Shown piece by piece: positions 54,369-63,453 of a stretch of DNA of 64,000 nucleotides (its first letter is position 1; the number at the start of each line of letters is the position of its first letter). Made by a program: the position numbers and the translations under genes. Source of the stretch: Psychrobacter submarinus (GTDB lineage Bacteria; Pseudomonadota; Gammaproteobacteria; Pseudomonadales; Moraxellaceae); contig NZ_CAJHBQ010000005.1 in assembly GCF_904846685.1 (NCBI RefSeq), positions 62,001 to 126,000 of the forward strand, read 5' to 3'. Under the pieces are notes generated by a model. It made no database searches, was not told the DNA's origin, and saw only the letters and a list, made by a program, of their open reading frames with translations.

Positions 54369-56246
54369 ATGTGCGGAATAGTCGGCGCGGTCGCTGAGCG
54401 TAATATCGCTAATATCTTACTCGAAGGACTCAAACGCCTAGAATACAGAGGCTATGATTCTGCAGGTCTCACGGTGATTCGTAATAATGAGCTACATCGT
54501 GAGCGCCAAGTGGGCAAAGTGCAAGAGCTGGTCAATGCTGTAGCGATCAATCCGCAGTTTTTCGATGGTCATATCGGTATCGCTCATACTCGCTGGGCCA
54601 CGCATGGCGAACCTGCACAGCGTAACGCGCATCCGCATATCTCAGGCAAAATCGCTGTCGTCCATAATGGTATCGTCGAAAACTACGCTGAACTCAAAAA
54701 AGAGCTCATCGCTAAAGGCTACGAGTTTACCTCACAGACCGACACCGAAGTGGTGGCGCATCTGATTCATGACATTTATGAGCAAACCAATGATTTACTA
54801 GAAGCGGTACGCGCTGTTATACCAAAGCTACATGGCGCTTTTGCTTTGGGTATTGTCCATGTCGACTGCCCAGATGAGCTAATTGCGGTACGACTTGGCT
54901 CGCCACTGGTCATCGGTGTCGGTATTGGCGAGAACTTTATTGCCTCAGATCAGTTGGCGCTACTACCTGTGACTAATCGCTTTATGTACCTAGAAGAAGG
55001 CGATATCGCTAAAATCACGCGCGATAAGGTTAGCGTTTATGCCGATGGCGTAGAAGTCAGTCGTAAGATCAATGAGATTGACGCGCAGCAGCACAACGCC
55101 GATAAAGGCGAGTTCAAACACTATATGCTCAAAGAGATTTACGAGCAGCCAGATGCGGTATCTCGTACGCTTGAGATGGCACTAGAGAGCACTGTCTCAA
55201 ATGAGCAGGTAGATGACGACGCTAAAAACAGCTACCAACTAAAAGCCGACTTTTTACAGCGTCATGAATCTAAGCTTGCTGGTATTCGCCACATTCAAGT
55301 GATCGCTTGTGGTACTAGCTATCACGCCGGTATGGTGGCCAAATATTGGTTTGAGAATTTAACACGTCTGCCCTGTTCAGTCGAAGTGGCAAGCGAGTTC
55401 CGCTATCGCAATCCGGTCGTCATTGATAACTCCTTAGTCATTTGCATCTCGCAATCAGGTGAGACGGCAGATACGCTATCGGCGCTACGCGACACCCAAA
55501 AGCAAGCGCCTACCGGCCTTGTCAGCTTAGCTCTATGTAACGTACCGACTTCCTCACTAGTACGTGAAACCGATATTTATCTGCCAACTCATGCCGGCCC
55601 TGAGATTGGCGTCGCTTCGACCAAAGCCTTTACCACTCAGTTAGTAGCGCTGATGCTACTGGTACTAAAGATTGGCGTCACTCAATCGCGTTTGGACGAT
55701 GAGCGCTTAACGACTCTACTCGCTGGACTGCATAAGCTGCCTAGTCAGTTGTACGCTAGCCTCCATCTTGATGGCGATATCCAAGCAATGAGCGAAAAAT
55801 TCGAGAATAAGAAAAGCTGTCTGTTCTTAGGTCGCGGCTTACAATTCCCAATTGCGCTTGAGGGCGCGCTTAAGCTCAAAGAAATCTCCTATATTCACGC
55901 AGAAGGCTACGCGGCAGGTGAGCTAAAACATGGGCCATTAGCGCTAGTCGATAAGGACATGCCTATCGTCGTGCTCGCGCCTAAAGACAGTATGTTCGAT
56001 AAGCTCAAAGCTAATATGCAAGAGGTGCACGCGCGCCACGGTGAGCTGTTTGTCTTCGCTGGTGAATCCAGCAAGATGGTGGCAGAGGATCGTCTGCATG
56101 TCGTTTATATACCTGATGTCTGCGAGGATCTTGCGCCAATCGTCTACAGCGTACCCGTGCAGCTACTGTCCTATCACGTAGCAGTGATGCGCGGAACCGA
56201 TGTCGATCAGCCACGCAATCTTGCCAAATCAGTGACGGTTGAGTAA
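54369..56246 (+). CDS. glmS: Glutamine--fructose-6-phosphate aminotransferase GlmS
   Basis: A 625-aa enzyme that makes glucosamine-6-phosphate, the first step to UDP-GlcNAc. The catalytic Cys2 (MCGIVGAVAERNIANIL) starts the glutaminase domain, with HTRWATHGEPAQRNAHPH (about residues 73-90). Two SIS domains follow (VIACGTSYHAGMVAKYW, and ISQSGETADTLSALRDT near 358-374). The C-terminus ends in DVDQPRNLAKSVTVE, whose coding bases are the conserved target of Tn7 TnsD. A Tn7-like element begins 27 bp after the stop. The length is slightly above E. coli (609 aa). Confidence 0.97.
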   Translation: MCGIVGAVAERNIANILLEGLKRLEYRGYDSAGLTVIRNNELHRERQVGKVQELVNAVAINPQFFDGHIGIAHTRWATHGEPAQRNAHPHISGKIAVVHNGIVENYAELKKELIAKGYEFTSQTDTEVVAHLIHDIYEQTNDLLEAVRAVIPKLHGAFALGIVHVDCPDELIAVRLGSPLVIGVGIGENFIASDQLALLPVTNRFMYLEEGDIAKITRDKVSVYADGVEVSRKINEIDAQQHNADKGEFKHYMLKEIYEQPDAVSRTLEMALESTVSNEQVDDDAKNSYQLKADFLQRHESKLAGIRHIQVIACGTSYHAGMVAKYWFENLTRLPCSVEVASEFRYRNPVVIDNSLVICISQSGETADTLSALRDTQKQAPTGLVSLALCNVPTSSLVRETDIYLPTHAGPEIGVASTKAFTTQLVALMLLVLKIGVTQSRLDDERLTTLLAGLHKLPSQLYASLHLDGDIQAMSEKFENKKSCLFLGRGLQFPIALEGALKLKEISYIHAEGYAAGELKHGPLALVDKDMPIVVLAPKDSMFDKLKANMQEVHARHGELFVFAGESSKMVAEDRLHVVYIPDVCEDLAPIVYSVPVQLLSYHVAVMRGTDVDQPRNLAKSVTVE

Positions 56247-56273
56247 TATAAGTTATTGATTTTATTGTAATTT
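56247..56273. other. attTn7-type insertion site downstream of glmS
   Basis: 27 bp lie between the glmS stop and the first TGT of the element, close to the known Tn7 insertion distance (about 25 bp past the stop). The last five bases are AATTT. The same five occur at 63603-63607 just past the distal end, but 3 bp further in than an ACA terminus would require, so the duplication is not proven. Confidence 0.65.
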
Positions 56274-56281
56274 TGTGAGTA

Positions 56282-56337
56282 GAATAAAGTTTCATACCAA
56301 GTAATAGAGATTCATACTAAGTATTAAAGTGTCATAC
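56282..56337. repeat. Proximal (right-end-like) TnsB-type site array
   Basis: Three 16-bp sites start at 56282 (GAATAAAGTTTCATAC), 56302 (TAATAGAGATTCATAC) and 56322 (TATTAAAGTGTCATAC), exactly 20 bp apart. All end in TCATAC, and the first is identical to the outermost distal site. Tight spacing is a feature of the Tn7 end nearest to glmS. Confidence 0.85.
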
Positions 56338-56340
56338 TAT

Positions 56341-56376
56341 AAGGCGGCGTTCTCCAATCGGTACGCTGCCTTTTTT
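56341..56376 (+). terminator. Terminator just inside the Tn7-like end
   Basis: Stem AAGGCGGCGT (56341-56350) / ACGCTGCCTT (56363-56372, one mismatch) followed by T's. It could stop glmS transcripts from entering the cargo antisense to the operon. Confidence 0.75.
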
Positions 56377-56610
56377 GATTACGGATGTTATGGCTCTAAG
56401 AAAGTTCTGCCCCATTCCGTTTCAGCATTCTACAACCCTACATACTGAGCTATCCACTTTGGGCTAATTTTACTAATGCTAAATGAACCACTCTGAAGCT
56501 TTATTCTTAGCTTGTTTTAAACGGTAAGGGATGTGAAATCACCTTCGACGTTTTCGTTCCATGTTGAATGAGGTTTAAATGCGGTACTAAGAGCCGCATT
56601 TGATGACATG
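56377..56610. other. Non-coding DNA between transposon end and cargo
   Basis: 234 bp between the terminator and the stop of the alcohol dehydrogenase gene. A hairpin-like GCGGTACTAAGAGCCGC (56581-56597, arms GCGGT.. / ..GCCGC) close to the operon end may terminate it. No gene or Tns remnant recognised. Confidence 0.45.
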
Positions 56611-57633
56611 TTAGTTTTTCATGGTGAGAACGATACGAAAGTTAGCCTTGCCCGATTTCATTTTCTGAAAAGCTTCGTTGGCATGCTCGAATGGCATAGT
56701 TTCTATCATAGGTTTCACGTGTGCTAATACGCTGAAATTCAGTGCTTTCTCATTTTCATAGGGAGTACCGGTAATGGAACCAAGGATGTGGCGTTCTCCA
56801 CTGACCATTGCACCACTACTGAATACAAGCGGAACTTTTCCAGCCCCCAAGATGACCATTTTTCCTTTCGGTGACAAGTGATTAAATAACGCCGTCGTCA
56901 AGGTTGATTCATTGATGGTCACGATAGCGGCATCAAGGTATCCAATCCGTTGTAATTCCTCATCTAGTGGTTGTGTGTTCGTATCGATATACTCATGGGC
57001 ACCGAGTGCAAATGCCAGTTGACGAATATCGTCACCACGGCCGATGGACACCACCTTATATCCCATGCGCTTCGCATATTGGATAGCCATGTGACCCAAT
57101 CCGCCCACGCCCAGAACTGCGACCGTATCACCGGCTTGAGCGCCACATTTTTTTAACGCATTGAACGTCGCGACACCAGCACAAAGTATCGGTGCTGCCT
57201 CAATAGAATTGAGTTCATCTGGAATAGAGACCAATCCGGATGCCCTTACAAGCATCACTTCAGCGTAACCGCCATCCATGCTAGAGCCAACAACTGGCTG
57301 ATCGCTGCATTGTTGAAAGTGGCCTTGTCGGCAAAAATCACAAACATAGCAAGGCCCGCCTAATCGACCCACGCCGACTCTTTGCCCGATAGACCATCGA
57401 TTGGGGACGTCTGTACCTAACGCAACAATTCGGCCGATAACCTCATGTCCCGGAACTCGAGGAGGAGAAAGGTTGGGGTTGACGTTATCGATATCAAAAA
57501 TATCTGCACCGCAAATTCCGCACGCTTCAACGTCGATGACAACTTCTCCTTTACCGGGTTCAGGGCATGTTCTCTCAGCTAACTGTAGAACTCCAGGCTC
57601 TAGAATCTGCATTACGCGATATGTGTTGGTCAT
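56611..57633 (-). CDS. Zinc-dependent alcohol dehydrogenase (MDR family)
   Basis: A 340-aa medium-chain dehydrogenase. ACGICGADIFDI (about residues 34-45) holds the catalytic-zinc Cys, PGHEVIGRIVALG (about 60-72) the His-Glu pair, and CYVCDFCRQGHFQQC (about 91-105) the four structural-zinc cysteines. The Rossmann motif is VAVLGVGGLGHMA (about 170-182). Start at ATG 57633, 8 bp after AAGGAGC. It would oxidise an alcohol or reduce an aldehyde with NAD(P). It is the last gene of the cargo operon, 16 bp after the amine oxidase gene. Confidence 0.88.
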   Translation of the reverse strand: MTNTYRVMQILEPGVLQLAERTCPEPGKGEVVIDVEACGICGADIFDIDNVNPNLSPPRVPGHEVIGRIVALGTDVPNRWSIGQRVGVGRLGGPCYVCDFCRQGHFQQCSDQPVVGSSMDGGYAEVMLVRASGLVSIPDELNSIEAAPILCAGVATFNALKKCGAQAGDTVAVLGVGGLGHMAIQYAKRMGYKVVSIGRGDDIRQLAFALGAHEYIDTNTQPLDEELQRIGYLDAAIVTINESTLTTALFNHLSPKGKMVILGAGKVPLVFSSGAMVSGERHILGSITGTPYENEKALNFSVLAHVKPMIETMPFEHANEAFQKMKSGKANFRIVLTMKN

Positions 57634-57649
57634 GAGTGTTTGCTCCTTA

Positions 57650-58759
57650 TTAAATCTTCCGTCGTTCAAGGTAGCCTTTGACACCGATTGAAGCCGCTTC
57701 AATCGCACCCGCTACATAGCCAGGGAATTGAGCGGACCATTCACTGCCTACGCCCGTCATCCGTTGTTTCCATACGCCGCTTATGGCGGTGATATCAGGT
57801 GCGCGACCATGTTCGCTGGTCATATCTAAGTCAAACTCTGTCGCGGTAAACTCATCTTGTGCCCAGTCTTTAAAGACATCGGCAACAAAATTTTTGGCGT
57901 CAGGGCCAAACAGACGTGTCATCTGTGCTCGGCAATGGACTTTGATTTCTTCAACACTAAGTTCTTTTCGATAATTGGCCGGTATCCCCAGAAAACCAAA
58001 TAAGGCAGCTTTTCCCCCAGGCATTGAGGCGTCATGTATCTCAACCATCGGTCCCCGAGCACTACGCGCATCACCAGACAACCCCTGCTCACGCCAAAAT
58101 GGGGCATCATATACGGCAATGTATTTCGCGTGAGGTGCCATCCAGGTAGCTGTTTCTTGCCACTGCTCTGTCAGTGTCTTCGGTAAAGGTGGTATAAATT
58201 GAATACGATTGACCGCTAAACGTGGCGGTAAAGCAAGAAACACATGGTCAACATTAACTGTGTGCTCAGAGCCGGATTGAGTGTCGCAGTAAGTTATTTC
58301 GACCATCTGACTTTCATTACGGATCGATTTTACCTTTGCAGAGACGTACAGCTCTTGGCTTTGCAAACGGTCATGAATGGCACGAATAAGGGTGCCCATA
58401 CCACCTTTTAAACGCATGGATGCAGGTGAACTGGCAAAACCTCTCATTGTGGTGGGTGGCTCGTTAGGTGAGCGTTCAACAACCATGTTACCTTGTTCAT
58501 ATTGAGCAAATCTTTGTAAACCTAAGTTGTTAATTAAAGCGTTCAATTGAGGTTGAAAGTCTGGCCAAAACCAAGTTGGACCTAGGTCAAAACGATCTAA
58601 ATCCTCGCTTGTTGTATCCGAATAGTCCATGATCCGCCCACCGAAGGAAGATCTGGCTTCGAGTAGTATATAGTCGGTAATGCCTTGTTGTTCTAACAGA
58701 AACGCAGCGTAAAGTCCGCTGAGTCCGCCACCGACAATTGCAATCTGTTTATGATTCAC
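57650..58759 (-). CDS. FAD-dependent amine oxidase (flavin monoamine oxidase family)
   Basis: A 369-aa flavoenzyme. The dinucleotide motif AIVGGGLSGLYAAFLLEQQG (about residues 7-26) and LLEARSSFGGRIMDYSD (about 32-48) are typical of the amine oxidase/phytoene desaturase superfamily. The C-terminal GSEWSAQFPGYVAGAIEAAS (about 338-357) contacts FAD. At 369 aa it is shorter than mammalian MAO (about 520) but within the bacterial range. Substrate is unknown; amines or other reduced C-N or C-C bonds are possible. Its start overlaps the cupin gene stop by 4 bp (ATGA type), indicating coupling. Confidence 0.85.
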   Translation of the reverse strand: MNHKQIAIVGGGLSGLYAAFLLEQQGITDYILLEARSSFGGRIMDYSDTTSEDLDRFDLGPTWFWPDFQPQLNALINNLGLQRFAQYEQGNMVVERSPNEPPTTMRGFASSPASMRLKGGMGTLIRAIHDRLQSQELYVSAKVKSIRNESQMVEITYCDTQSGSEHTVNVDHVFLALPPRLAVNRIQFIPPLPKTLTEQWQETATWMAPHAKYIAVYDAPFWREQGLSGDARSARGPMVEIHDASMPGGKAALFGFLGIPANYRKELSVEEIKVHCRAQMTRLFGPDAKNFVADVFKDWAQDEFTATEFDLDMTSEHGRAPDITAISGVWKQRMTGVGSEWSAQFPGYVAGAIEAASIGVKGYLERRKI

Positions 58760-59436
58760 TTTGATACCTCGTGACTGACATTCTGAAATTCACCGACTTT
58801 AAGATAAACGGTTGCACCTAAGTTGCCCGCTTTTACTGATTGAAGGTCAGATTTTGCTAAACGCAGCCAACTGCCTTCTATATATTCGATATCGTTATGA
58901 GAGACACTGCCTGACAATACGAATAACTCGCTCGTCACGTGGCATGCCTTAGCACTGAACAGGTTTTCATTTTCGGATAGTTTTTGAAGACTGGTTGATT
59001 CAATGCTATTCCGGTATAGATGGCAAACAGAGCGCCCATTTTCCACCGTCCAGTTCGCCGGATCTTTAGTATTGATACGTACGACATGCTGATCGGTTGG
59101 TTGCATCTGCCAAAGCTTCACAAAAATTGTGGTACCTTCTGGACTACTCGGTGCATGGGAAGAACCTGGAGGATTTCTTAAATACCAACCTTGCGGATAA
59201 TCTCCCGATTGGTCTGAAAAGGTGCCTGATAAGACAAAAATCTCTTCACCACCAGGATGGGTATGAGTTGGAAATAGCGAACCTGGAAGGTAGCGAACGA
59301 TGCTGGTAGCCCTTGCTTTTTCTTTACCAATTCTGTCCAGCATGACGCGTTCTACACCCGGTTGAGTTGATTGAACCCATTGATACTGGCAGGCTTTAAG
59401 TACGGCTGTACGTGAGAAATCTGAATTGACCTGCAT
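58756..59436 (-). CDS. Double cupin (ChrR-like) protein
   Basis: A 226-aa protein starting at ATG 59436 after AGGAAA. The first cupin shows FPTHTHPGGEEIFVLSGTFS (about residues 54-73), with the two His and Glu of the metal site, then PPGSSHAPSSPEG. The second half (about 135-220) is a degenerate cupin lacking the His pair (HVTSELFVLSGSVS, IEGSWLRL). It matches the anti-ECF-sigma ChrR cupin family in the catalytic-like part, but the zinc anti-sigma domain is absent and no sigma gene is present. It is therefore more likely an enzyme or stress-associated metal protein of the operon. Confidence 0.78.
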   Translation of the reverse strand: MQVNSDFSRTAVLKACQYQWVQSTQPGVERVMLDRIGKEKARATSIVRYLPGSLFPTHTHPGGEEIFVLSGTFSDQSGDYPQGWYLRNPPGSSHAPSSPEGTTIFVKLWQMQPTDQHVVRINTKDPANWTVENGRSVCHLYRNSIESTSLQKLSENENLFSAKACHVTSELFVLSGSVSHNDIEYIEGSWLRLAKSDLQSVKAGNLGATVYLKVGEFQNVSHEVSK

Positions 59437-59503
59437 GGATTTTTCCTGGTTAGTGAGCAGGAACAATGTGCTTATCCAGCATCATTGTTCCTTGGCGAGA
59501 TGA

Positions 59504-59848
59504 TTATGATGTCTGAAGCTGAGCGTGAGCGTCTAGCACTCGAGCGCTGTAAGTTAAAGCTGCACCAGCATTCAAAGCCACTGCGACACCGAGTGCTTCT
59601 GATATTTCTGCAACGGTCGCACCATGTTCAACCGCTTTTTTGGTGTGAACAGAAATACAACCATCGCATCGTGTTGTCACCGCTACGGCCAATGCAATCA
59701 GCTCATGAATTTTAGGCTCCAGATGCCCGGTTTTTGATGCTGCGTTTTCAATGGTAACAAGGCCTCGTACAATGTCTGGACTTTGTTCAGCAAGTTCACC
59801 AACTTTAGTCATCAGTTGATCGCGGTAATTATTCCAATCCTGCATCAT
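59504..59848 (-). CDS. Carboxymuconolactone decarboxylase / AhpD-like protein
   Basis: A 114-aa CMD-domain protein. The redox motif TRCDGCISVHTKKAVEHGAT (about residues 58-77) has the CxxC and the His three residues later, as in AhpD-like peroxidase partners, rather than the bare CMD of the protocatechuate path. LEPKIHELIALAVAV precedes it. GGAGAAG lies before the ATG pair at 59848/59845. It is 67 bp upstream of the cupin gene and 107 bp downstream of the SDR. The CxxC points to disulphide/hydroperoxide chemistry. Confidence 0.85.
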   Translation of the reverse strand: MMQDWNNYRDQLMTKVGELAEQSPDIVRGLVTIENAASKTGHLEPKIHELIALAVAVTTRCDGCISVHTKKAVEHGATVAEISEALGVAVALNAGAALTYSARVLDAHAQLQTS

Positions 59849-59955
59849 GGTAATTCTTCTCCGAATAGTATTCTCGATAGGCCTACCACGTTAACAATCG
59901 TGGTAGGCAAAATAAGTCTTACGAAAGTGAGATGAGCAGAGTGCTCAACACCGTA

Positions 59956-60729
59956 TTAGTTACGACCAGCCATTACACCACCGTCAACATCCCAAACTGC
60001 GCCAGTGACCCAATCTGCTTTGTCAGAGAGTAAGAAAATGATGGCATTGGCAACATCTTGAGGTGTACCTACGCGGCCAATTGGATGGAAACCGTTAAAG
60101 CCTTGAAGCACTTGGTGAACTTCTTCTTTAGGGATGAAACCTTCATAAATTGGTGTCTGTACAACCGCAGGTGATACAGCGTTAACTCGAATATGATTGG
60201 CAGCCAGCTCCATTGCCAGATGTTGAGTCAGAGAGTGCAGGCCTGCTTTCGCCATTGAATACGCTGACGATGGTGTCGCAGCAATCGCTTGTTTTGCCCA
60301 CATAGAGCCTACATTGACGATAGCGCCCGGACGGTTTCCTGCAACCAAGTTGGCGGCTACTTTTTGGGTGATGAAGAAGAATGCGCGGTTAATTTGCATG
60401 TATTGATCGTAATCCGATGCTCCATGCTCTAAGAACGGTTTAGGGAAGAACACACCGGCTGCGTTTACCAATAAATCTACGTCTGAATGTTTTTCATCAA
60501 TCACTTTCAGTAACGCTTGCATACCTTCATCAGTCGTCAAATCTGCGGTTAACGCTTCGACTGAACCCAGTGAAGACAACTCTGTACGTGCCGATTCCGC
60601 TTTGTCTGCACGGTGACCGACGATAACGGCTTGACCACCTTGCTCAAGGATCATACGAGCCGTTTCTAAGCCCATACCGCTTGTGCCACCGATAACCAGT
60701 AGTTTTTTACCTGCAAATTGATTGTTCAT
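59956..60729 (-). CDS. SDR-family oxidoreductase (cargo operon, first gene)
   Basis: A 257-aa classical SDR. The cofactor motif is [15 protein letters not shown] (about residues 12-26), [11 protein letters not shown] (about 88) the structural NAAG, and catalytic Ser/Tyr/Lys are in [10 protein letters not shown] and [13 protein letters not shown] (Tyr and Lys about 155-159). It ends in [12 protein letters not shown], typical of the family. It is the promoter-proximal gene of the five-gene operon and faces the LysR gene across a 294-bp divergent region, so it is probably the first target of that regulator. Confidence 0.88.
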   Translation of the reverse strand: MNNQFAGKKLLVIGGTSGMGLETARMILEQGGQAVIVGHRADKAESARTELSSLGSVEALTADLTTDEGMQALLKVIDEKHSDVDLLVNAAGVFFPKPFLEHGASDYDQYMQINRAFFFITQKVAANLVAGNRPGAIVNVGSMWAKQAIAATPSSAYSMAKAGLHSLTQHLAMELAANHIRVNAVSPAVVQTPIYEGFIPKEEVHQVLQGFNGFHPIGRVGTPQDVANAIIFLLSDKADWVTGAVWDVDGGVMAGRN

Positions 60730-61023
60730 AGCTTAATCTCTCTTTAACCGCACAAAGCGGAACTTGTTAGTGTTGAGCCGGAGTGTTGTGTAGAGTCTCA
60801 CCCCTTGCTGTTTACGTTTGTATTAGGCCTTCTCAATGACCTTTATCTTCGTGGAATTACTATAAAGAAAAACTTTTTAGGAACGCCTTTAGATATAGAC
60901 TGTTTGCTCACCGACACTGGCAGTGGAGTGCTTGTTTGTCGGCTTGAGAGGTATTTTCCACGGATTTACTTTCTTTCACAAACGAGATAATCTGTATTAA
61001 CGCTAAAGAAAAAGTTTATCGAT
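60730..61023. promoter_or_regulatory. Divergent control region of the cargo cluster
   Basis: 294 bp between the SDR and LysR genes. Near-identical 14-mers TAAAGAAAAACTTT (60863-60876) and TAAAGAAAAAGTTT (61004-61017) flank it and are candidate LysR or RNA-polymerase sites; the second lies 7 bp before the LysR start. A 61-aa open frame (60805-60990) has no family support. Confidence 0.5.
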
Positions 61024-61947
61024 ATGAAGCTACCTATACATCTTAATGCTCTGCGGGCTTTCGAGGCCAGTGCCCGGCATCAGAGTTTCTCTTCGGCAGC
61101 AGAAGAATTGCATGTAACCCCCGCGGCCGTTGGACAACTTGTTCGCTCATTGGAAGAATGGCTTGATGCGCCTCTTTTTCATCGGATGAACAGTGGAAAA
61201 ATTCGTTTGATTCCCACTGAAACAGCAGAACGAGCACTGCCCGACATTCGAGCGGGATTTGATAAATTGATTATTGGCTTAGAACGTTTACAAAAAAGTT
61301 CTGTGAGTGGTGTTCTGACCGTGACGGTGAGTCCAGCATTCGCTGCCAAGTGGCTATTACCGCGACTGGATCGGTTTCAAGATGTTTGTTCAGAAACGGA
61401 TGTTCGCTTAGATACCAACTTAAAGCCCGTCGACTTTGCGGTTCAACGTGTCGATATTGGTGTTCGTTATGGATTGGGTAACTGGTCGGGATTGAAGGCT
61501 GAAAAACTGATGGATGAAGAAGTCTATCCTGTGTGTTCACCGAGACTATTGCGTGAACAGCGTCGTTTTCACCATCCCAGTGAACTGCTTCGTGAAACCC
61601 TCATTCATGATTTATCTATGGATGCCCATACCGGATTCCCCACGTGGTCGGAATGGTTGAGAAAAGCGGGAGTTACTGACCATGAGACAGCCCATAACAT
61701 TCAAATCAATAACTCGGCTGCCGTCCTTCAATCCGCTATTGACGGGCGGGGGATCGCCCTTGCACGTAGTGTTATGGTGCGAGATGACCTTGCATCTGGG
61801 CATTTGATCCGTCTTTTCCCGGAAATCCAATTCAATTCACCTTTGGCGTATTATGTGGTGTATCGCCCGGAATGTGCAGAGCTGCCAAGAATGCAAGCTT
61901 TCCGAGGTTGGTTATTTAGCGAAGTGAATCGAGATGAAGAGCAATAA
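61024..61947 (+). CDS. LysR-family regulator (GcvA-like) of the cargo operon
   Basis: A 307-aa regulator. The N-terminal helix-turn-helix, LPIHLNALRAFEASARHQSF and AEELHVTPAAVGQLVRSLEE (about residues 3-46), has the opening typical of the GcvA group. The effector domain runs from about 90 to 300 (VLTVTVSPAFAAKWLLPRLD). It is divergent from the five-gene operon and 134 bp upstream of an MFS gene in the same direction, so it could control both. The inducer is unknown. Confidence 0.88.
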   Translation: MKLPIHLNALRAFEASARHQSFSSAAEELHVTPAAVGQLVRSLEEWLDAPLFHRMNSGKIRLIPTETAERALPDIRAGFDKLIIGLERLQKSSVSGVLTVTVSPAFAAKWLLPRLDRFQDVCSETDVRLDTNLKPVDFAVQRVDIGVRYGLGNWSGLKAEKLMDEEVYPVCSPRLLREQRRFHHPSELLRETLIHDLSMDAHTGFPTWSEWLRKAGVTDHETAHNIQINNSAAVLQSAIDGRGIALARSVMVRDDLASGHLIRLFPEIQFNSPLAYYVVYRPECAELPRMQAFRGWLFSEVNRDEEQ

Positions 61948-62081
61948 AGATTTTCTATGCATGTTTTAAAGATCATCTTACTTGCTATTGCTGTCCTCTG
62001 TAACTACGGTAGCTGTGACAAGTCTTCAGTTTAGTGTGTAGACACTTCAATAAAGAAAACCTTATAAGGAAAATAAACAGA

Positions 62082-63308
62082 ATGGCTAATGAAGCTCATG
62101 CTGCAGTTGATGAATCTGAATGCATCAGTCCGCAGTCGCATCGCTCTAATTTATGGCGTTTAACGTTGGCACAAGCGTTGTCCGGGGCGAATGCTGTGGT
62201 GGTTTACGCAACCGGGGCTATCGTTGGGAATACGCTCGCGCCTTCACCGATACTGGCCACATTACCCATTTCAATTTTTGTTGTCGGGATGGCGGCCTGT
62301 GTTTTTCCTGCTGGAGAAATTGCACGCCGATATGGTCGACGAATCGCATTTTTAGTTGGGACCGGTGCGGGGGTATTAACGGGCTTATTTGCTATGGCTG
62401 CACTGTTTATGGGATGGTTTTGGTTATTTTGTCTTTCCACCTTTTTAGGTGGTGCTTATGCTGCGGTTGTGCTCTCTTTCCGGTTTGCCGCTACGGATGG
62501 TTTACCCGCTAATAAGCGCCCTCAAGCGCTGTCTTTGGTCATGGCTGGCGGCATTGTTGCCGGAATTATTGGACCACAATTGGTGACGCAAACCATGCAT
62601 TTGTGGCCGCAAAAAATGTTTGCTGCGACTTTCTTTGCGCAAGCTATCGTTGCTCTACTGGCAGGTTTTATTCTCTTTGGCGTGCATTCACCCGCACCGA
62701 AAAAACAGATAGAGCAGATAGGACGATCACTGTCCGAAATTGCACTTCAGCCACGTTTTATCTGTGCAGTAATTTGTGGCGCTGCCTCTTACATGATTAT
62801 GAATTTTTTAATGACCGCCGCGCCGTTAGCGATGCATATGCACGGCCACAGCCAGGAGTCATCCAATTTAGGTATTCAGTGGCATGTAATTGCGATGTAC
62901 GCACCAAGCTTTTTTACCGGTAAGTTGATATCACGTTTTGGCGCGACGAAAATATCGGCACTGGGTATTTTACTTACTGGGTTATCGGCTGTCATTGGAC
63001 TGATTGGAGAAGATGTCCTTCATTTCTGGTCACTGTTGATCCTTTTGGGTCTAGGTTGGAATTTTGGCTTCTTAGGCGCGTCGGCACTGGTGTTAGAATG
63101 CCATAAACCGGAAGAGAAAAACCGGGTGCAATCTCTTAACGATTTCATCATTTTTGGCTTGATGGCGATTGGCTCATTTTCTTCTGGAGGTATTCTCAGT
63201 TCCTATGGATGGCATACCGTGCTGCTGGTTTCATTTATTCCTTTGGTATTGGCAACGCTCACTCTCGGAGCTGCGGGAAAGAAACACCGGAGCAGACTGG
63301 AAGCGTAG
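62082..63308 (+). CDS. MFS transporter (YnfM/CynX-like exporter)
   Basis: A 408-aa protein with 12 hydrophobic helices. Start at ATG 62082 (MANEAHAAVDESE), preceded by AAGGAAAA; the longer frame from 62034 is less likely. The loop between helices 2 and 3 is EIARRYGRRIAFLVGTGAG (about residues 80-98), the Major Facilitator signature. A conserved GGIVAGIIGPQLV lies in helix 5. It resembles uncharacterised gammaproteobacterial MFS exporters. It probably exports or imports the substrate of the cluster. Last gene before the distal transposon end. Confidence 0.85.
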   Translation: MANEAHAAVDESECISPQSHRSNLWRLTLAQALSGANAVVVYATGAIVGNTLAPSPILATLPISIFVVGMAACVFPAGEIARRYGRRIAFLVGTGAGVLTGLFAMAALFMGWFWLFCLSTFLGGAYAAVVLSFRFAATDGLPANKRPQALSLVMAGGIVAGIIGPQLVTQTMHLWPQKMFAATFFAQAIVALLAGFILFGVHSPAPKKQIEQIGRSLSEIALQPRFICAVICGAASYMIMNFLMTAAPLAMHMHGHSQESSNLGIQWHVIAMYAPSFFTGKLISRFGATKISALGILLTGLSAVIGLIGEDVLHFWSLLILLGLGWNFGFLGASALVLECHKPEEKNRVQSLNDFIIFGLMAIGSFSSGGILSSYGWHTVLLVSFIPLVLATLTLGAAGKKHRSRLEA

Positions 63309-63453
63309 TTTTTCTTCCACATTGAGTGATCTCAATTTCAAAAACATCGCCCTTTGCAGTGCCTCCAATCTCACAGATACTTTTGCTCATGGCTGATTGG
63401 TAAAGCAAGTTAGTTACTCAAACTTGCTTTTGTCCCGAAGTGAGTTACAACGA
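63309..63453. other. Distal end, non-coding
   Basis: About 145 bp between the MFS stop and the first distal end-site. An imperfect hairpin AAGCAAGTTAGTTACTCAAACTTGCTTT (63402-63429, arms AAGCAAGTT / AACTTGCTT) followed by TTGT is a likely terminator for the MFS gene. Confidence 0.6.

Noticed and set aside
60805..60990. 61-aa open frame between the SDR and LysR genes
   Set aside because: No ribosome-binding site, no recognisable family, and it lies in the divergent regulatory region.
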